From NCBI GenBank assembly GCA_000231825.2, contig JH720307.1, positions 1,326,880 through 1,390,879 on the forward strand: DNA of 64,000 bases. The letters run 5' to 3'. Below are positions 25,365 through 37,653 of this stretch, in pieces. Numbering within the stretch: the stretch's first letter is position 1; the number at the start of each line of letters is the position of its first letter. The notes under the pieces were generated by a model that had not been told where the DNA came from, did not search any database, and was given only the letters and a program-made list of their open reading frames with translations. The position numbers and the translations under genes are program-made. Source of the DNA: Tetrahymena elliotti 4EA. Its lineage: Eukaryota > Ciliophora > Oligohymenophorea > Hymenostomatida > Tetrahymenidae.

Positions 25365-26609
25365 ATGGCTATTTGGATTGAATCTTACTATTTCTGGTTC
25401 TATTAAATACCTCCATTACTCATCCACCTTCTTGTAATATCTGCACTTACTATTTGTGGGTATAAGATGATTCACCTTTTTTATATAACTCCTGTCATAT
25501 TTTTTATGATGTTTCTTACATATAAATGCTTTTGGAAATCTAAATCACAGTAGAAAAATAACTTTATTATCTTATTTTCAATTTTTGTCTTTCTGCTCTC
25601 AGGAATATTTTTTGGAATTTTTTTTGGTATTTTTGCTTAAGTTATGAAATATCCTCTCGAATAAGTAAATAATTGTTAAGTTATTGGTCAGCTGCATGTA
25701 AATGTATATGGTGTATCTGAATATGCAATTCTTTATATCAATTACGAAAAGGATGGGATAATGTATTTAGGATATGGATGTCTAGACAGCTAAAACAAAG
25801 GTACATCAGGAATTGTAACAATAGCTCCTTATTAATTTTATGAGTTTGGGGATTTATATTAATGTCCAAATTCAAGTCCAGATAGTAGCTATTTTGATAT
25901 TTTTAGTAAAAGTAGAAATTTATACTATAATGCTTATCCAAACAAAAGAGTTTAAGCATCTAAATATTGTTAAGAAAAATGGACTTTCAGTTAAGTTAAA
26001 GTAGCTAGTTGGATGTGCTTACCTATAAATACGCCATTTTAGGAGTTAACAGGAATATCCAATAATTGTTATATAAGTTATTATGGAAACTAAAAAAATG
26101 CTATTTAGAATTCTTTAGATAGAAGTAATTTAAAATATGTTGATGATTTTGTTATAGTAGCATTTAGTGATTTTTTGATACCTATTGACTAATATATATT
26201 ATTTTTGATATTTAGCTATTGCCCCTTTATAGTATCATCAGTTATATTAACAATGCCTTTTTAAAGATATTATCAAAATCAGATAAATAAATCAAAAAAA
26301 TAATTAAGATTAATCTATTATGTCCCATATTTAGAGAGAGTTCAAAAAGACGAGAACTTCTTGCAAAACTAAACTTTTGATATTTAATAAGATAATATCT
26401 GTCAGATAGCTTAAATTGAGCTCTAAAAATGTGAACTGAAAGATTTATAATAAGACCAAATAAACTAAAGTTAAAATCGAAAAAATTCTGATAATTTAGG
26501 AATAGTTGAAGAATCTAATTAAGCTATGCTAAAATAAAAAGAACCAATTTAACATGCAAATGAGCAAAATCAATAAAATTAAATATCAATAGATAGCAAT
26601 ATTATTTGA
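25365..26609 (+). CDS. Multi-pass membrane protein with large non-cytosolic domain, unrecognised
   Basis: Single exon, 414 aa, start MAIWIESYYFWFYQIPPLL. Hydrophobic segments lie near residues 12-34, 36-54 and 64-90 (NNFIILFSIFVFLLSGIFFG), and a last one near 276-297 (QYILFLIFSYCPFIVSSVIL). The roughly 180-residue stretch between them carries seven or more cysteines (NNCQVIG, YLGYGCLDS, YQCPNSS, KYCQEKW, WMCLPIN, NNCYISY), typical of a disulfide-bonded lumenal or extracellular domain. The C-terminal 115 residues are Gln-rich and probably cytosolic. Architecture resembles lineage-specific ciliate surface or endomembrane proteins, but I know no family for it. The frame was followed codon by codon with no TGA until 26607. 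Confidence 0.82.
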
Positions 26610-27325
26610 ATTATTTTTATTTTATTTGAAGTAACTATTTTAATATCCTAAAAAATCCTTTTTTGCTATCAAAAAACAATTTTACAAACTTGAATATCTT
26701 AACTTTTATTTTTTTTGACAACTATTTTTTATTATTTTATTCTGAATATTATCATTTGTGACTCATTATTTAAATAAAAATAGGAAAACTTTAAAACTAT
26801 TTTTTTAGAAATTTTTTCAAAAAAAATTACTTTATGTTAAATATTTAGTTAAATCTATTTTAATTTAAAGATTTTATATATTTCTTCAATAAAAAGATAA
26901 AATATCTATGGTATTTATTTTAAAATTAGCTTATTTAAGCTCAGTATTCTAATTAATTTGATAATAATTAATCATTTAAAATAAATTAAAAATAAAAAGA
27001 ACATTAAGAATAGAATATTGCATTAAAATTGTTTAGATTATTTTACCAAAAAAAAATAAATAAAAGAATGAATGTTGATTAATTATTTTTAAATTAATAA
27101 AATGAAAAAAAGAGATAAAAAGAGCAAAATAATATTTAGACTAAAAAAATAAACTCAATCATTTTTCTTTCAATTATTATACAATATAAAAAACATAAAA
27201 ATAGTTTATTTAGATTTTGAAGATTTTAACTAACTTAAAGCAGCTAAAAAATAAAAAGAATAAAATACTGATTTAGAATTGAATGGTTTCTAATTAAAAA
27301 TTTAGATTGATCTAAAAATATTTAA
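26610..27325. other. Intergenic, between convergent genes
   Basis: Shared A+T-rich 3' flanks of the membrane protein and the IspF-domain gene. Nothing recognised. Confidence 0.4.
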
Positions 27326-28963
27326 TCAAATAAAAATTAAGAATAAAAAGAACAAAATGAAAATTAAACTAAAAACTAGTAAAATAATTTTTCCTTTTTT
27401 TGTTTAAATAAAAGTTGAAGAGTTATGAACTTTAGTTAAATTTATTAAATTTTTTTTATCTTGCTCAGAATTTTTTGTAAATAATGAAGTATTTTCATCA
27501 TATTCCTAGCTAAAATCTATTTATCTTTTGACTACTTCAAATGAATTTGAAGCTTATTTTTATTAAGAGTTATCATTTATTTAATAAAATTTACTTTTTT
27601 CTTCATTATTTTACTTAACAAATTATTTTTAAATTAAACATACAGCTTTACAAGCTATTCCTTACTATTTTCCTGTAAACCCAAGCTTGTCTTCAGTAGT
27701 AGCTTTTACACTAACTCTATCACACTCAATTTGTAATGTGTTTGAAATATTTTATTCCATTTAAGCTATATATTCAGCCATTCTAGGAGCTTATGCAATG
27801 ATAATTGAATCAATATTTACAATTTTAATTTAATCTTTCTCCATCATTTTTTTTACTATTTCTAGCAGCTTTAAGCTTGAAATACCTTTATATTGAGGAG
27901 TATTAGGAAAGAGCTTACCAATATCTCCATATTTACAAGCTCCAAGTAAAGCATCTATAATTGAATGTATTAATACATCAGCATCAGAATGACCATCTAA
28001 TCCTTTATTATGCTTAAGCTCAACTCCTCCTATAACTAATTTTCTGTTTTTAACTAATTTATGAACATCATATCCTATACCAACTCTCTACTCTGTTTGT
28101 TAACTAAATTATCTTTGGATATTCAGTTTATTTTCTTTTGGTGTATTTTTAACATTCTCTAGAGATTAATTTAATATCTATATAAAATCTTTATTATCAC
28201 CAATAATTTTATCAGGATTGTTATATTATCTATATGTTTATTAACTGCTTTCTAAAGAGGAAATAGTTTCAAATTAAGGTGCATCTTTTAGATTAATTGG
28301 GCTAATAACATTTTTTTAATTTTTGTATTGTCTTATCTGTTTATATAATTAATCATTTTAATCAGATGTGACTCCAAATTTATTTAAGCCATTCCATTTT
28401 TATAAAATCTGTTTAGTGTCATTAGAAATTATATCTTTTATGTTAGAATTTCTATTATTCTACTCATAAGTCGTTTTATTTTTCTCTACTTAAAGATCAA
28501 CAGATTTGTAATTTCTCATTAAATTGTCTCTATTATAAGGGCTATGGAATCTTGTTTTTTCTTTTTCATTTTGTTCTCTTTAAAAAAGCAAATAATTTTT
28601 AATGCTTTTTTCATCTTTTAGTTATCTAGCAGTATTAGTTTATTCATCAATTTTAGCTTCACTATTTTAATTATTATTATCAGCTTCTAAATAATTAGAA
28701 ATTGAAGTATTTTTAACAAATGCTTGATGAAGCTAATTCAAATTTTAATTAGTTATAGGTATATAATTTTTAATTATCTGCTACCTAGGTAAATATGAAA
28801 TACTTTATCTTAAAGGCTACTACTGTACAAAATTTAAGTTTGATTATTATAATGGAAATTATAATGATTATGTTAAGTAATTATTTCTTTAATATGTAAC
28901 ATAAGGATTTGAACTAAATTAGGTAGAGATGTTCATCTATTTATCTAAGGGATTAAAAATCAT
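27326..28963 (-). CDS. ispF: Membrane-anchored protein with an IspF (MECDP synthase) domain
   Basis: Single exon, 545 aa. Residues 1-292 are Asn/Gln-rich and low in complexity, with no obvious targeting peptide. Residues about 293-444 are a full 2-C-methyl-D-erythritol 2,4-cyclodiphosphate synthase domain: [11 protein letters not shown] (zinc Asp299, His301), [24 protein letters not shown] (zinc His325), [50 protein letters not shown]. The zinc ligands are intact. The usual Glu of KATTTEKLGF aligns with Asp. IspF cyclises CDP-ME-2-phosphate to MEcPP in the bacterial/plastid isoprenoid pathway. A further 75 polar residues lead to a C-terminal hydrophobic segment ([20 protein letters not shown], about 524-543), a likely tail anchor. 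ATG 28963 is the first in-frame start after an upstream TGA. Domain identity is certain; activity and location are inference. Confidence 0.93.
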
Positions 28964-29742
28964 TTCCTAAGATTCAACAGTATTCCTTAGAGTATTACAA
29001 TTTGGATAATTTTTCTATATATTAGATAAACTTTTTAATTTTTTGTAATTAGATTTTTTGTAAATTTTTATGTTACTAATTCAGATATTTTAAATAGTTC
29101 TATCAAAAATAATACATTTCTTTATTTATTCTTAATAAGTTTTATTTGTATCAATCTTTACAACTATTTTCTAGATTTAGGAAAGTCAATAAATTAATCA
29201 AAAATATTATATTTTTTGTAAAGAAAATTAGAAAAAATTGCTAACAATTTTAATGTTATTTATGTAAATTTCAATAAAACCTTATATTTTTTGCTCGAAT
29301 TTCTATTCTTCTTAACTTTTTTGCATTAAAAAAAATCTAAATAAACAAAAAAATATTTAAGGTCGGCTATAAATTTCTATTTTAAAAATACAAACTAAAA
29401 AATTTTCATTTTGGATAGCAAATATAGACTTTTTTATAAGGATAAATAAAGAATTAAAATACAGTAAGAGGCAAGTTTGACTTTTTTGAGAAATAATAAA
29501 TGATAAAGATTTTACCTTTTTAATTAGTTATCGAATTTGAAAAAAAGCTAATTGGAAGAAGGAAAAGGAATATTTATAAAGATAAATCCATTGAAAATGT
29601 TTAGAAAAATAGTTTTTATATTACTAATTAGTAACATCAATTCAGCAGTCTTAAAAGAAATAAATATATATTTTTAAAAATATTTATTTTCTAATAATTT
29701 AAGAAAAAATCAAAAATAAGATAGAACAACTAAACAATTAAA
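28964..29742. other. Intergenic, divergent promoter region
   Basis: A+T-rich spacer between the IspF-domain gene and the ankyrin-DHHC-like gene. Nothing recognised. Confidence 0.4.
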
Positions 29743-31989
29743 ATGGGAAAGAAAAATAAAGGAAAAAAATAGGTTTAAGATAATAGCGAATAGCAATAAA
29801 CTGAGGAAATTCAGAATGCCCCTGTTACAGATTTAGTGAATGATTAAGAAATCTTAGAAAATAGTGCTGTACTCATTTAACCAAACTAAAATTAACAAAA
29901 GATCATTGAAGAATTTTTGAAAGATGTAGATGGAGAAACTCAAAATAATGAAGAAGACTAAAAGGAAAAGTCAACTGATGCTGGCACTCAAAATAATTAA
30001 GATAAAGATTCTCTTTCAGATGTTTAAATCATCTAAAAAAAACCTGATCTTATTGAAGTCGATGATGTATATTAGATACCAGAATAAAAAAATTAAGAAT
30101 TGGTAACTCCTTAGACAGATATTATATAATAAGTTAATTAATAAGCATAAGATGCAACCTAAGTTTAAAACCCAAATACTAATGTTGATTTAGGCTTAGA
30201 TTCTCAAGTAGTACAAGATCCCAATAATTAATAATTATAAGAAGAAGCTCGTTATGTAGTGAATATTTTCGATCAAGCTAGAGCTGGAAATATATTACCT
30301 TGGGCTTACGCAGTCGAAAATTAGTTAATAAATGCATAAGAATTTGATAATGAAGGATTAAGCTTAATACATAGAGCCTCTTAATACAATTAGTTAGATG
30401 TCGTTCATTCACTTATCGAAAGACATGGAGTTCCTGTAGATTTAGTTGAAAATGCTCACCAATAAACCCCACTTATTATTGCATCTAAATACGGACATTT
30501 CAAGCTTATGAAGTATCTTATAGATATGGGAGCAAATGTGAGGGCAAGAGATTCAGATTCATTTTCTGCAATTTAAAATACAGTAATGAATCGTTTTAAA
30601 TTATAGACAATATATCTTATGAGCAAAGGAGCTGATCTTTCCGTTTTAGATTAACATGATTGCAATTTAGCACATCGTGCTGCCTTTAACAATGATGTAC
30701 CTATGCTCTAAATTATTAACTAAGTAGCTAGAAATTTGTTTGATCAAAAGGATAAGTTTAATCTTGCACCAGTCGGAAGAGCAATAACAAATGATTCCCA
30801 TCAAGCCTTTTAGTATCTTTAAAAGACTGCTCCTATTCCTGTTCCAGCAAAATTCTATGACACTATGCCAAATAAATGCATGGGAAATCTTATTAAGGAA
30901 GAGTACTTAAAGTAAAATCTTACATTTTTATCTAAGCAATGGTTCATTAATTGTTACAAATCTCGCCCAAAAGACTTGTGCATATTTTTGTATGCCTTTA
31001 TGATTGGTGCAGTTTACTATCACTTTGTGTTATAAACAGGATCTTTTTATCATAAATCGGAGTAACACTATTACTTTTGTAACATTATCCATGGTTTAAC
31101 TGCATTACTAATGACATATATTTTTGTTTTTGTCTTAAAATCTGAATGTCCTTCCCAAAATTTAAAGCTTGGCTTACATAATGGTACTAAGAATATAAAT
31201 TTCCGTAATTATGATTTAAGTAAAGTTGATTTCAAGTATCTTGATAGGCTCTTTGGATATGGAGGAAAAGATGAAACAGGAGAAGAAGTTGATGACGATG
31301 AAGAATAATAGTAAGATAAACGAACAGGTAATTAGAAAAAGTGTTAACCTTCAAAACGCACAAGATTCAATTTCTTAGATTATGTAGCAATTCTTGTTGA
31401 AAATAATAAGTTTACTGAATTAAAAAAATTAAACAGTAACAATGTTTGTTATGAATGCTTAGATATTAAGGATGAACGTACCCATCACTGTGATAAATTT
31501 GGCTTCTGTGTTAAAAATTATTCACATTTTAGCTAAATTTTTGATAAGTTGATAGTTTTAGGAACAAATAGTGGCAAATATTACTTCATAATTACTCTTT
31601 AATGGGTTCTTTTAGTTTTGTTTTTTATAGCAAACTATATTTATTGCTCAACAAAGTATACTTTTGAAGGATGGTATATATTCACTTTTGCAGAAATTCC
31701 ATTCTTGTATTACAACCATTAAGAATGGAAGTATCTTGCCATTTATGCATTTGCTTGTGTTTTATTCCACTTAGCTTCTCTTTATTTTTTCATTGAAACC
31801 TATGGACTTATCATGAGTCTTACTCGTTATGAAATATTCTATCCTAATAGATGTGATTATTTCTATCCAAGTAAGAATATTTAAGAAGTAGCGTTAGGCA
31901 GAGCTTTCAGTGGTCAAAGTTCCACAATTTTCTTTAAATATTTTGAGAATCCTTATTCAAGTTTTAAAAAATCAATAAAATAAGAATGA
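29743..31989 (+). CDS. Ankyrin-repeat DHHC-like membrane protein, catalytic motif lost
   Basis: Single exon, 748 aa. The N-terminal 170 residues are acidic and Gln-rich. Ankyrin repeats follow (GLSLIHRASQYNQLDVVHSL, TPLIIASKYGHFKLMKYLI, GADLSVLDQHDCNLAHRAA), then four membrane segments in a 2+2 layout (FLYAFMIGAVYYHFVL, NIIHGLTALLMTYIFVFVL, FIITLQWVLLVLFFIANYIY, YLAIYAFACVLFHLASLYF). This is the architecture of AKR1/ZDHHC13/17 palmitoyltransferases. The cytosolic loop keeps part of the Cys-rich domain (CYEC at 569-572, HHCDKFGFC), but the DHHC tetrad aligns with SHFS (594-597) and the middle Cys of the HCxxCxxC triplet is Phe. The acyl-accepting cysteine is therefore gone. Conserved LGTNSGKYYF after it supports the alignment. 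Probably a non-catalytic adaptor; that is inference. Confidence 0.85.
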
Positions 31990-32967
31990 CTAATTTTTGA
32001 GATTTAATAAAAATTAAAGTGAAGAAACAATTGGTTTATTCTCACTTTTAAAATGATTTAATTATAATATTGATTTGTTATTTACATATTACTTCCTAAT
32101 TCATTTATTGGCTAAATTAATTATCTTATTATTTCTTAATTATATTCTAATTTTCTTTCATTTTTGTTTCTTTATTAGAAAATATTTTAACCATTTTACT
32201 CTTTAAATATTTTTAATGAAATTTAAAACTAAAAAAATTGTTTACTCTCTCCATTCAATATTTTATTTTCAAAGAATTAATTTTCTTAAAAGTTAAAAAG
32301 TTAGAAAAAAAGAATTTTAATTGGCACAAGAAACTTTAATTTTCCATTTTATTATAAAATTTACACATCAATTTCTAAATAAAACTTAAATTACAGTTGA
32401 AAAAATTAAAATTAAGGTATCTTTGCTTTTCTTTGATTTTATAAATTCAAAAACTCTAAAAAAATTAAGAAAAAAGAAGTTTAGTTTAACTGAAAATACT
32501 TTTATTCAAATTAATTAAATTCAATTTACTCCCAAGTAAATTTATAAAAGTGTTAGCATTTTTATTTTTTAAAAATTTAATTATGGAAGTTAAACATGGC
32601 CAATTTTGTAGTAAAAAATTGAATATCTTCATTCTTTTTTATTGGGAAAAGAGAAAGTTAAATTTAAAATTTTAATTATTGTTTAGAGAGTGTCAAATTT
32701 TTACTTTTATCTTTTTATAGTATTTAAGTATTTAGATTTATGCAATGAAAGAAGACGGGCTTGATAACATGCATTATATGCGAGTGAAATATTCACTTAT
32801 TTGAATTTTGGATTTAAATATGATGTAAAATCAAAAAATAAAACTTATGTAATACTATTATAAAATGAAATATATATGTTATGAACACATAGATTTAAAT
32901 AAAATTAATTATACATTTCAAATTTATTTATAAATATATGTGAAAGAGTTGGTCAGTATTAAGTTAA
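31990..32967. other. Intergenic, between convergent genes
   Basis: About 1 kb of A+T-rich 3' flank. Nothing recognised. Confidence 0.4.
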
Positions 32968-35541
32968 TCATTTCTTATCCTTCTTAAGAATGGGAGTCTA
33001 TTTTTATTAAATTATTGTTTAGTATATATGATTTATATCAACTTGTAAAAAATTACATCGAGGAGGGTCTTAATTTTTTCATCAGTAATGTTATTTTCAG
33101 TCTTGAAACCAGCAAGGTCAAGAGGAAGACCAGAGAGGATGAGGGTTTGCTTGGGCATGATAGCAACGGTGTATTTGAAGTGAGAAACGAATTCACCCTT
33201 CTTTTCAGTGAGAACGGGGTAACCGTTGAGTAAGTCGTGCTTAAGACATTCAGAAACACCTAACTTAGTAGAGATTTCGTCTTCGAAGTTTCTGGTGGAG
33301 AAGCAGAGAGCGGGGAACTTTTCACAAAGGGTGTGGAAGAAAGCTCTACCGTGCTTGGTCTTCAAGTTGTAAGCTCTTTCCAAAGCTCTCTTGTAGACGG
33401 TAGTTCTTAATTCGGTTTCCTTGGTCTTACCTTCACCAGTAGAGACGAAGATATCAATAGCGAAGACTTCGTGGACAGCGTATTCGTGTTCTTCAACTCT
33501 TTAGTCGAAAGTTTCCTTGTTCAAGATAACGTTGTTACCGTCGATCAAGTACTTGTTTAAGTCGTGAGATAAGACACCTTCAATAGCATTGCACTTGAAA
33601 GATTCGATGGTCTTAGAAATAACTTCAGTGGTCTAAATTAATAAAAATAAAAATTAGAATTTTATTCAAAAGATATTCAATCATGATTTTAGTCAAAATA
33701 GTTTGTTTTTTATTTTGTAATTTTTATTATCAAAAAAATCTGAAGAATTTTCTTAGAGATTTTATGCTTTTATTATAGGAGATTATTCTGGCAAATCAAT
33801 TTGATTATTGGTAGATAGATAACATAGTCTATTATTTAATAATTTATTAGCTATAACAAAGAAGGGCTATTCATATAATTGCTTAACTTTTAATAATTAT
33901 TGTATGCCATTCTTTACTCTACTTCACTATTAATTCTACAATCTCTTCTTTTTTAAATGTAAACCTTAAGATGTCATATTAGAATTTCAAAATGTTTTAT
34001 AAAACTATTCATTTATTTTTATTAACAGATGAAGGAAAGAAACTATTTGCTTTTTATTTAAGAATAGGGATAGATAAATGCCTTTTATTTTTAATTTTAT
34101 TTTAATTTATTCTTTCTTTATAATCATATCAGAGTTTATTAAGAAGAATTATTATTAACTCATTCAAGCAAACCCAAAGAAAAGTTAATACTTTATGTTA
34201 TTTAGCTGCTTGGGTAACAACTTTTTACATAACTATAAATTTATTAGTAAGTTAAGCGTTTTTTAAATAAAGTAGCACATTTATTTTATTTTGTCAGTTT
34301 ATTAACTGAACATCAGAAAAACTATTTGATATATGCTTTATGGTAGAATTATTTTATGTTATTTAAACTCTATTATGATTATTATTTTTTTAAGTCAGTC
34401 ATCCCTAACTCAAAAATTTTTTAGATTTATTCTTCAGCTATCAACAATGGATTTAAATTACAAACTACACTATATTGTACTATTTCATTTTGAACTTATA
34501 AAAATATTTACTTCAGTGTTCTTGGAACCAGGCTTGATGGTTCTGAGAGCAGCTTGGAGGGCTTAGTAAGCGGCAACGACGACGTCAGCCTTTCTACCTT
34601 CAACGGGAGCAGCCTTATCAGCCTTAGCAACAACAGTGTGAGCAGCTAAAGCGATGAAACCGTCAATATGAGCACCTAAGTCACTTTAAAGATAAAAGAT
34701 TGTTTAAGTCTATTAGATTATTAAGTAAATAAATAATTTACATCTTGACAACATCACCTTCCTTGATGATGGCGAATTCCTTTTCCTTATCTTCAGAGTC
34801 GGAGACAAGGGGAGAGTAGTGACCAGCGATTTCGTTAATGGAAATACAAACGGGGAAAGCAGGTCCCTTTTCGAGTTTCTTCTTGGTGTATTGCTTTGCC
34901 AACTATATAATAATTACAGAAAATATAAATATATTGTGCTAATAAGTTTAAAGATAAATTTGGAATCAATCAAATATGTAATTTATAGCTAATTCTACTT
35001 GAAAGTATTAATATTTTAATGGGATAGAATAAACACTTTTAGTTTTATTAGCTAAATTACTATCTTCAAATTTTTTCTTTTGATTCCTATTTTTGGTTTT
35101 TTTTAAGGCTACTTCTTAAGTAGCTATCAAAGGACAAAATAATCAAGCAATTAATTACTTCAGTGTCGATGAGCTTGTCACCAAAGTCGCAAATATCAAC
35201 AACCTTAGCACCAGGAACGACCTTTTCAATGACCTTTTCTAAGACAACTATTTTTATAAAATTGAAGGGATTAGTTAAAATAGACCGGTAAACTGAAATA
35301 AATTAGATTCTCAAAAAGTAGAATAGGGAAAACATAGAGAAATTCATATTGAGTATGAATTTAAGAAATTAACCCCAATTATTTATGAAAAATGAATCTA
35401 GTTTCATTATTCAGATTCGAATTTCTAAAAAGCAGTAAAAAAACAAATAAGCTTACAGTTGGCGACCTTGCCTGCAGCTTGATACTTATCGAGGACACCG
35501 GGGGTGGCGAGGGTTTCTTCCTTTTGATCTTCGTAATCCAT
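32968..35541 (-). CDS. PA2G4: PA2G4/EBP1-type protein (inactive methionine-aminopeptidase fold)
   Basis: Six exons in transcript order: 35541-35457, 35247-35159, 34902-34742, 34683-34512, 33632-33057, 32997-32968 (370 aa), all in phase. Start MDYEDQKEETLATPGVLDKY. Family landmarks follow: KVVDICDFGDKLIDTE, FPVCISINEIAGHYSPL, VVKIDLGAHIDGFIALAAHT, NAIEGVLSHDLNKYLIDG, VHEVFAIDIFVSTGEGK, RTTVYKRALERAYNLK, FVSHFKYTVAIMP. The last exon encodes only TPILKKDKK, the usual basic tail. PA2G4/EBP1 binds ribosomes and RNA near the peptide exit tunnel and has lost peptidase metal ligands. Codon choice is markedly less A+T-rich (many GTC, AAG, GCC) than in neighbouring genes, a sign of strong expression. 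The 879-nt intron 4 is by far the longest in the window. Confidence 0.94.
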
Positions 35542-37653
35542 TTTTACTCTTTCTTAAGTTTAATTTCTTTTTTCTTTTTTATATTTTTTGTTTTATTTTT
35601 TTTAATTCCTTTAAATTTGTTTCGATTATCAAGGTTTATAATTATTTTTATGCTGAATCTGCTTTAGTCTTTACCTTGAGTTTTTGTTAATAAATTTATT
35701 CTTATTCTTTGTATTTTGTAGGCATTCCCATTAACAAAATCTATATAACTATATCAATCCATGACAATTTTACTAACCTTTTTTATAGGATGACTAGTAG
35801 TTAGCTGCATATATCATAAAGTCATTACAAAAAATCTTATTTGTTTATTTATTTATCTTCCAATAAATAAATGAATAGATTAATTCAATCTAAGATAGAT
35901 AGGTGACAATTTTTCTACCTATTCCTATATTCTTAGAAATATTTTTCTTAGTCTTTCTTTAGATTTTAATTTATTTCATATTTACCTCCAACAGGATTAT
36001 TCTATACTTAATAGACCTTAAAAATTCATTTTATATTCGAATAAGACTGTAATAAGTATACCGTAAGTATCATAGAACAGTATTTTTACTCAAGTATCTT
36101 CTCTTCTCACAAAATGCTCAATAATTCTACTGAAGAAATTATAAAGCAATTTGTCTCTAATTAAGAAATATATTTTTAGTTTATTGAAGATTTATTATTA
36201 TTCTAAACTATTCTAATAAATTTTATTTTTCTGCAATAAAAATTTATAAAAAATCTCTTTTATGATATTAATAATGATAAGATCAGAATTTCTTTGACAA
36301 ATTTAAAATTGTTTAATATTTGTACCTTGAACATGGATTCAAACAGACACTTTTAAAATCTAAGTATTAGGTGCTTCTGCAAGTTGAATATATATGTGCT
36401 ATGAGATAAACACAAAATTAAATCCAATTTTTAGTCTTTTTTATGTTTGCTCCCATACTAATGTGAGAATGAGCCTATTTTACTCCAGTAGAATTATAGT
36501 AAAAGCAAATTTAATTTTTATATATATTTAAATTCTCCTAAACGTATTCTAAAGAAAATTAAATTCAAAAAGAAAGTATAGAATAATGTTAACAAAATAC
36601 CCAACCTAATTTCAAAGAATTTAGATTAATAATACTACTACTACTTTTACATAATAAAATATTGAAATAGCAAACATGATAGGTAGTGAAAAATTTTAAA
36701 ATTATCCCACTAAAGTTAGACTATTTTTAGAATTAGCAATATGATTTAGTTTGAATATTTGCAAATTATTTTTGAAATTCTTCTAAAAGACTTTCATTTT
36801 AATAACAATCTCATATTTTATGATCCTTATTCTAATATAATTTGTAACTCATTAAACTAGATTTACATAAACTATCCAAAAATTATACTAAATATTAGCT
36901 GTAAATCATTTTAAATCTAAATAATAAGAGATACATCTTTATATTTCACTTGTAGGATGAAAGAATGTTTGATTCAAACTAAAAATCAAATATTTCTTAC
37001 AAATATTTTTATTTGAGTTAAAGTTTTCCTTTTGAAGACATTTTATTCCAAAGATGATGATTACTTTGATTGAACTGATGAAAAATTCAAAGAGATTCAT
37101 GTATAAAATGTAAAACAAATTTTAATAAAAGAAAAATTAAATTTAATGAATGATATTCTCTTTTATAAATATATTGTAGTTTAAATAAAAGTTTAAAAGA
37201 TTTTCTTCATTCTTAGAATCTAAAATTTAAAGTTGATCAATAAAATCTTTAATTTTTAACAAATTAGCAGATAAAGATACTGTAAAATATTTCTTATTAT
37301 ATGTGTTTTGAAATATTTGTTTTAAATTTATTTGTTTTTTGAAGATAAATTTGAGAGATTGAATGACTGACTGATGGATTGATTAATTGATTTAATTTTT
37401 GTATAATAAAAATATGAAATTAAGAGTTAAATTTTTATGTGATTTATAATGATTCTGTTGTGGATGTTTTACAGATATAAAACAATTTGAGATTATAAAA
37501 TAATGATGAGTAAAGATGTAAATTATTTTATTTCTGCAAAGAAGATTATTTACATTAAAATTTGCTAAAAATCATAAGTTGTTAGTTTAGTATATAATTA
37601 ATAATTCTGCTTGCTAATTGGGTCATTCTAATATAAAATTCCTTCCTTAAATG
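35542..37653. other. Intergenic, about 2.1 kb
   Basis: 5' flank of PA2G4 and 3' flank of the PP2C gene. A less A+T-rich patch at about 36322-36412 was examined as a tRNA and rejected. No gene recognised; the PA2G4 promoter must be near 35545-35800. Confidence 0.4.

Noticed and set aside
34333..34566. Short plus-strand open frame under the standard code across a PA2G4 intron and exon
   Set aside because: It overlaps conserved PA2G4 coding sequence on the other strand and has no recognisable content.
36322..36412. Possible tRNA on the minus strand: a less A+T-rich island with TGTTTGAATCC resembling a B box
   Set aside because: No T-stem, D-stem or acceptor pairing could be drawn, and the A-box match is poor.
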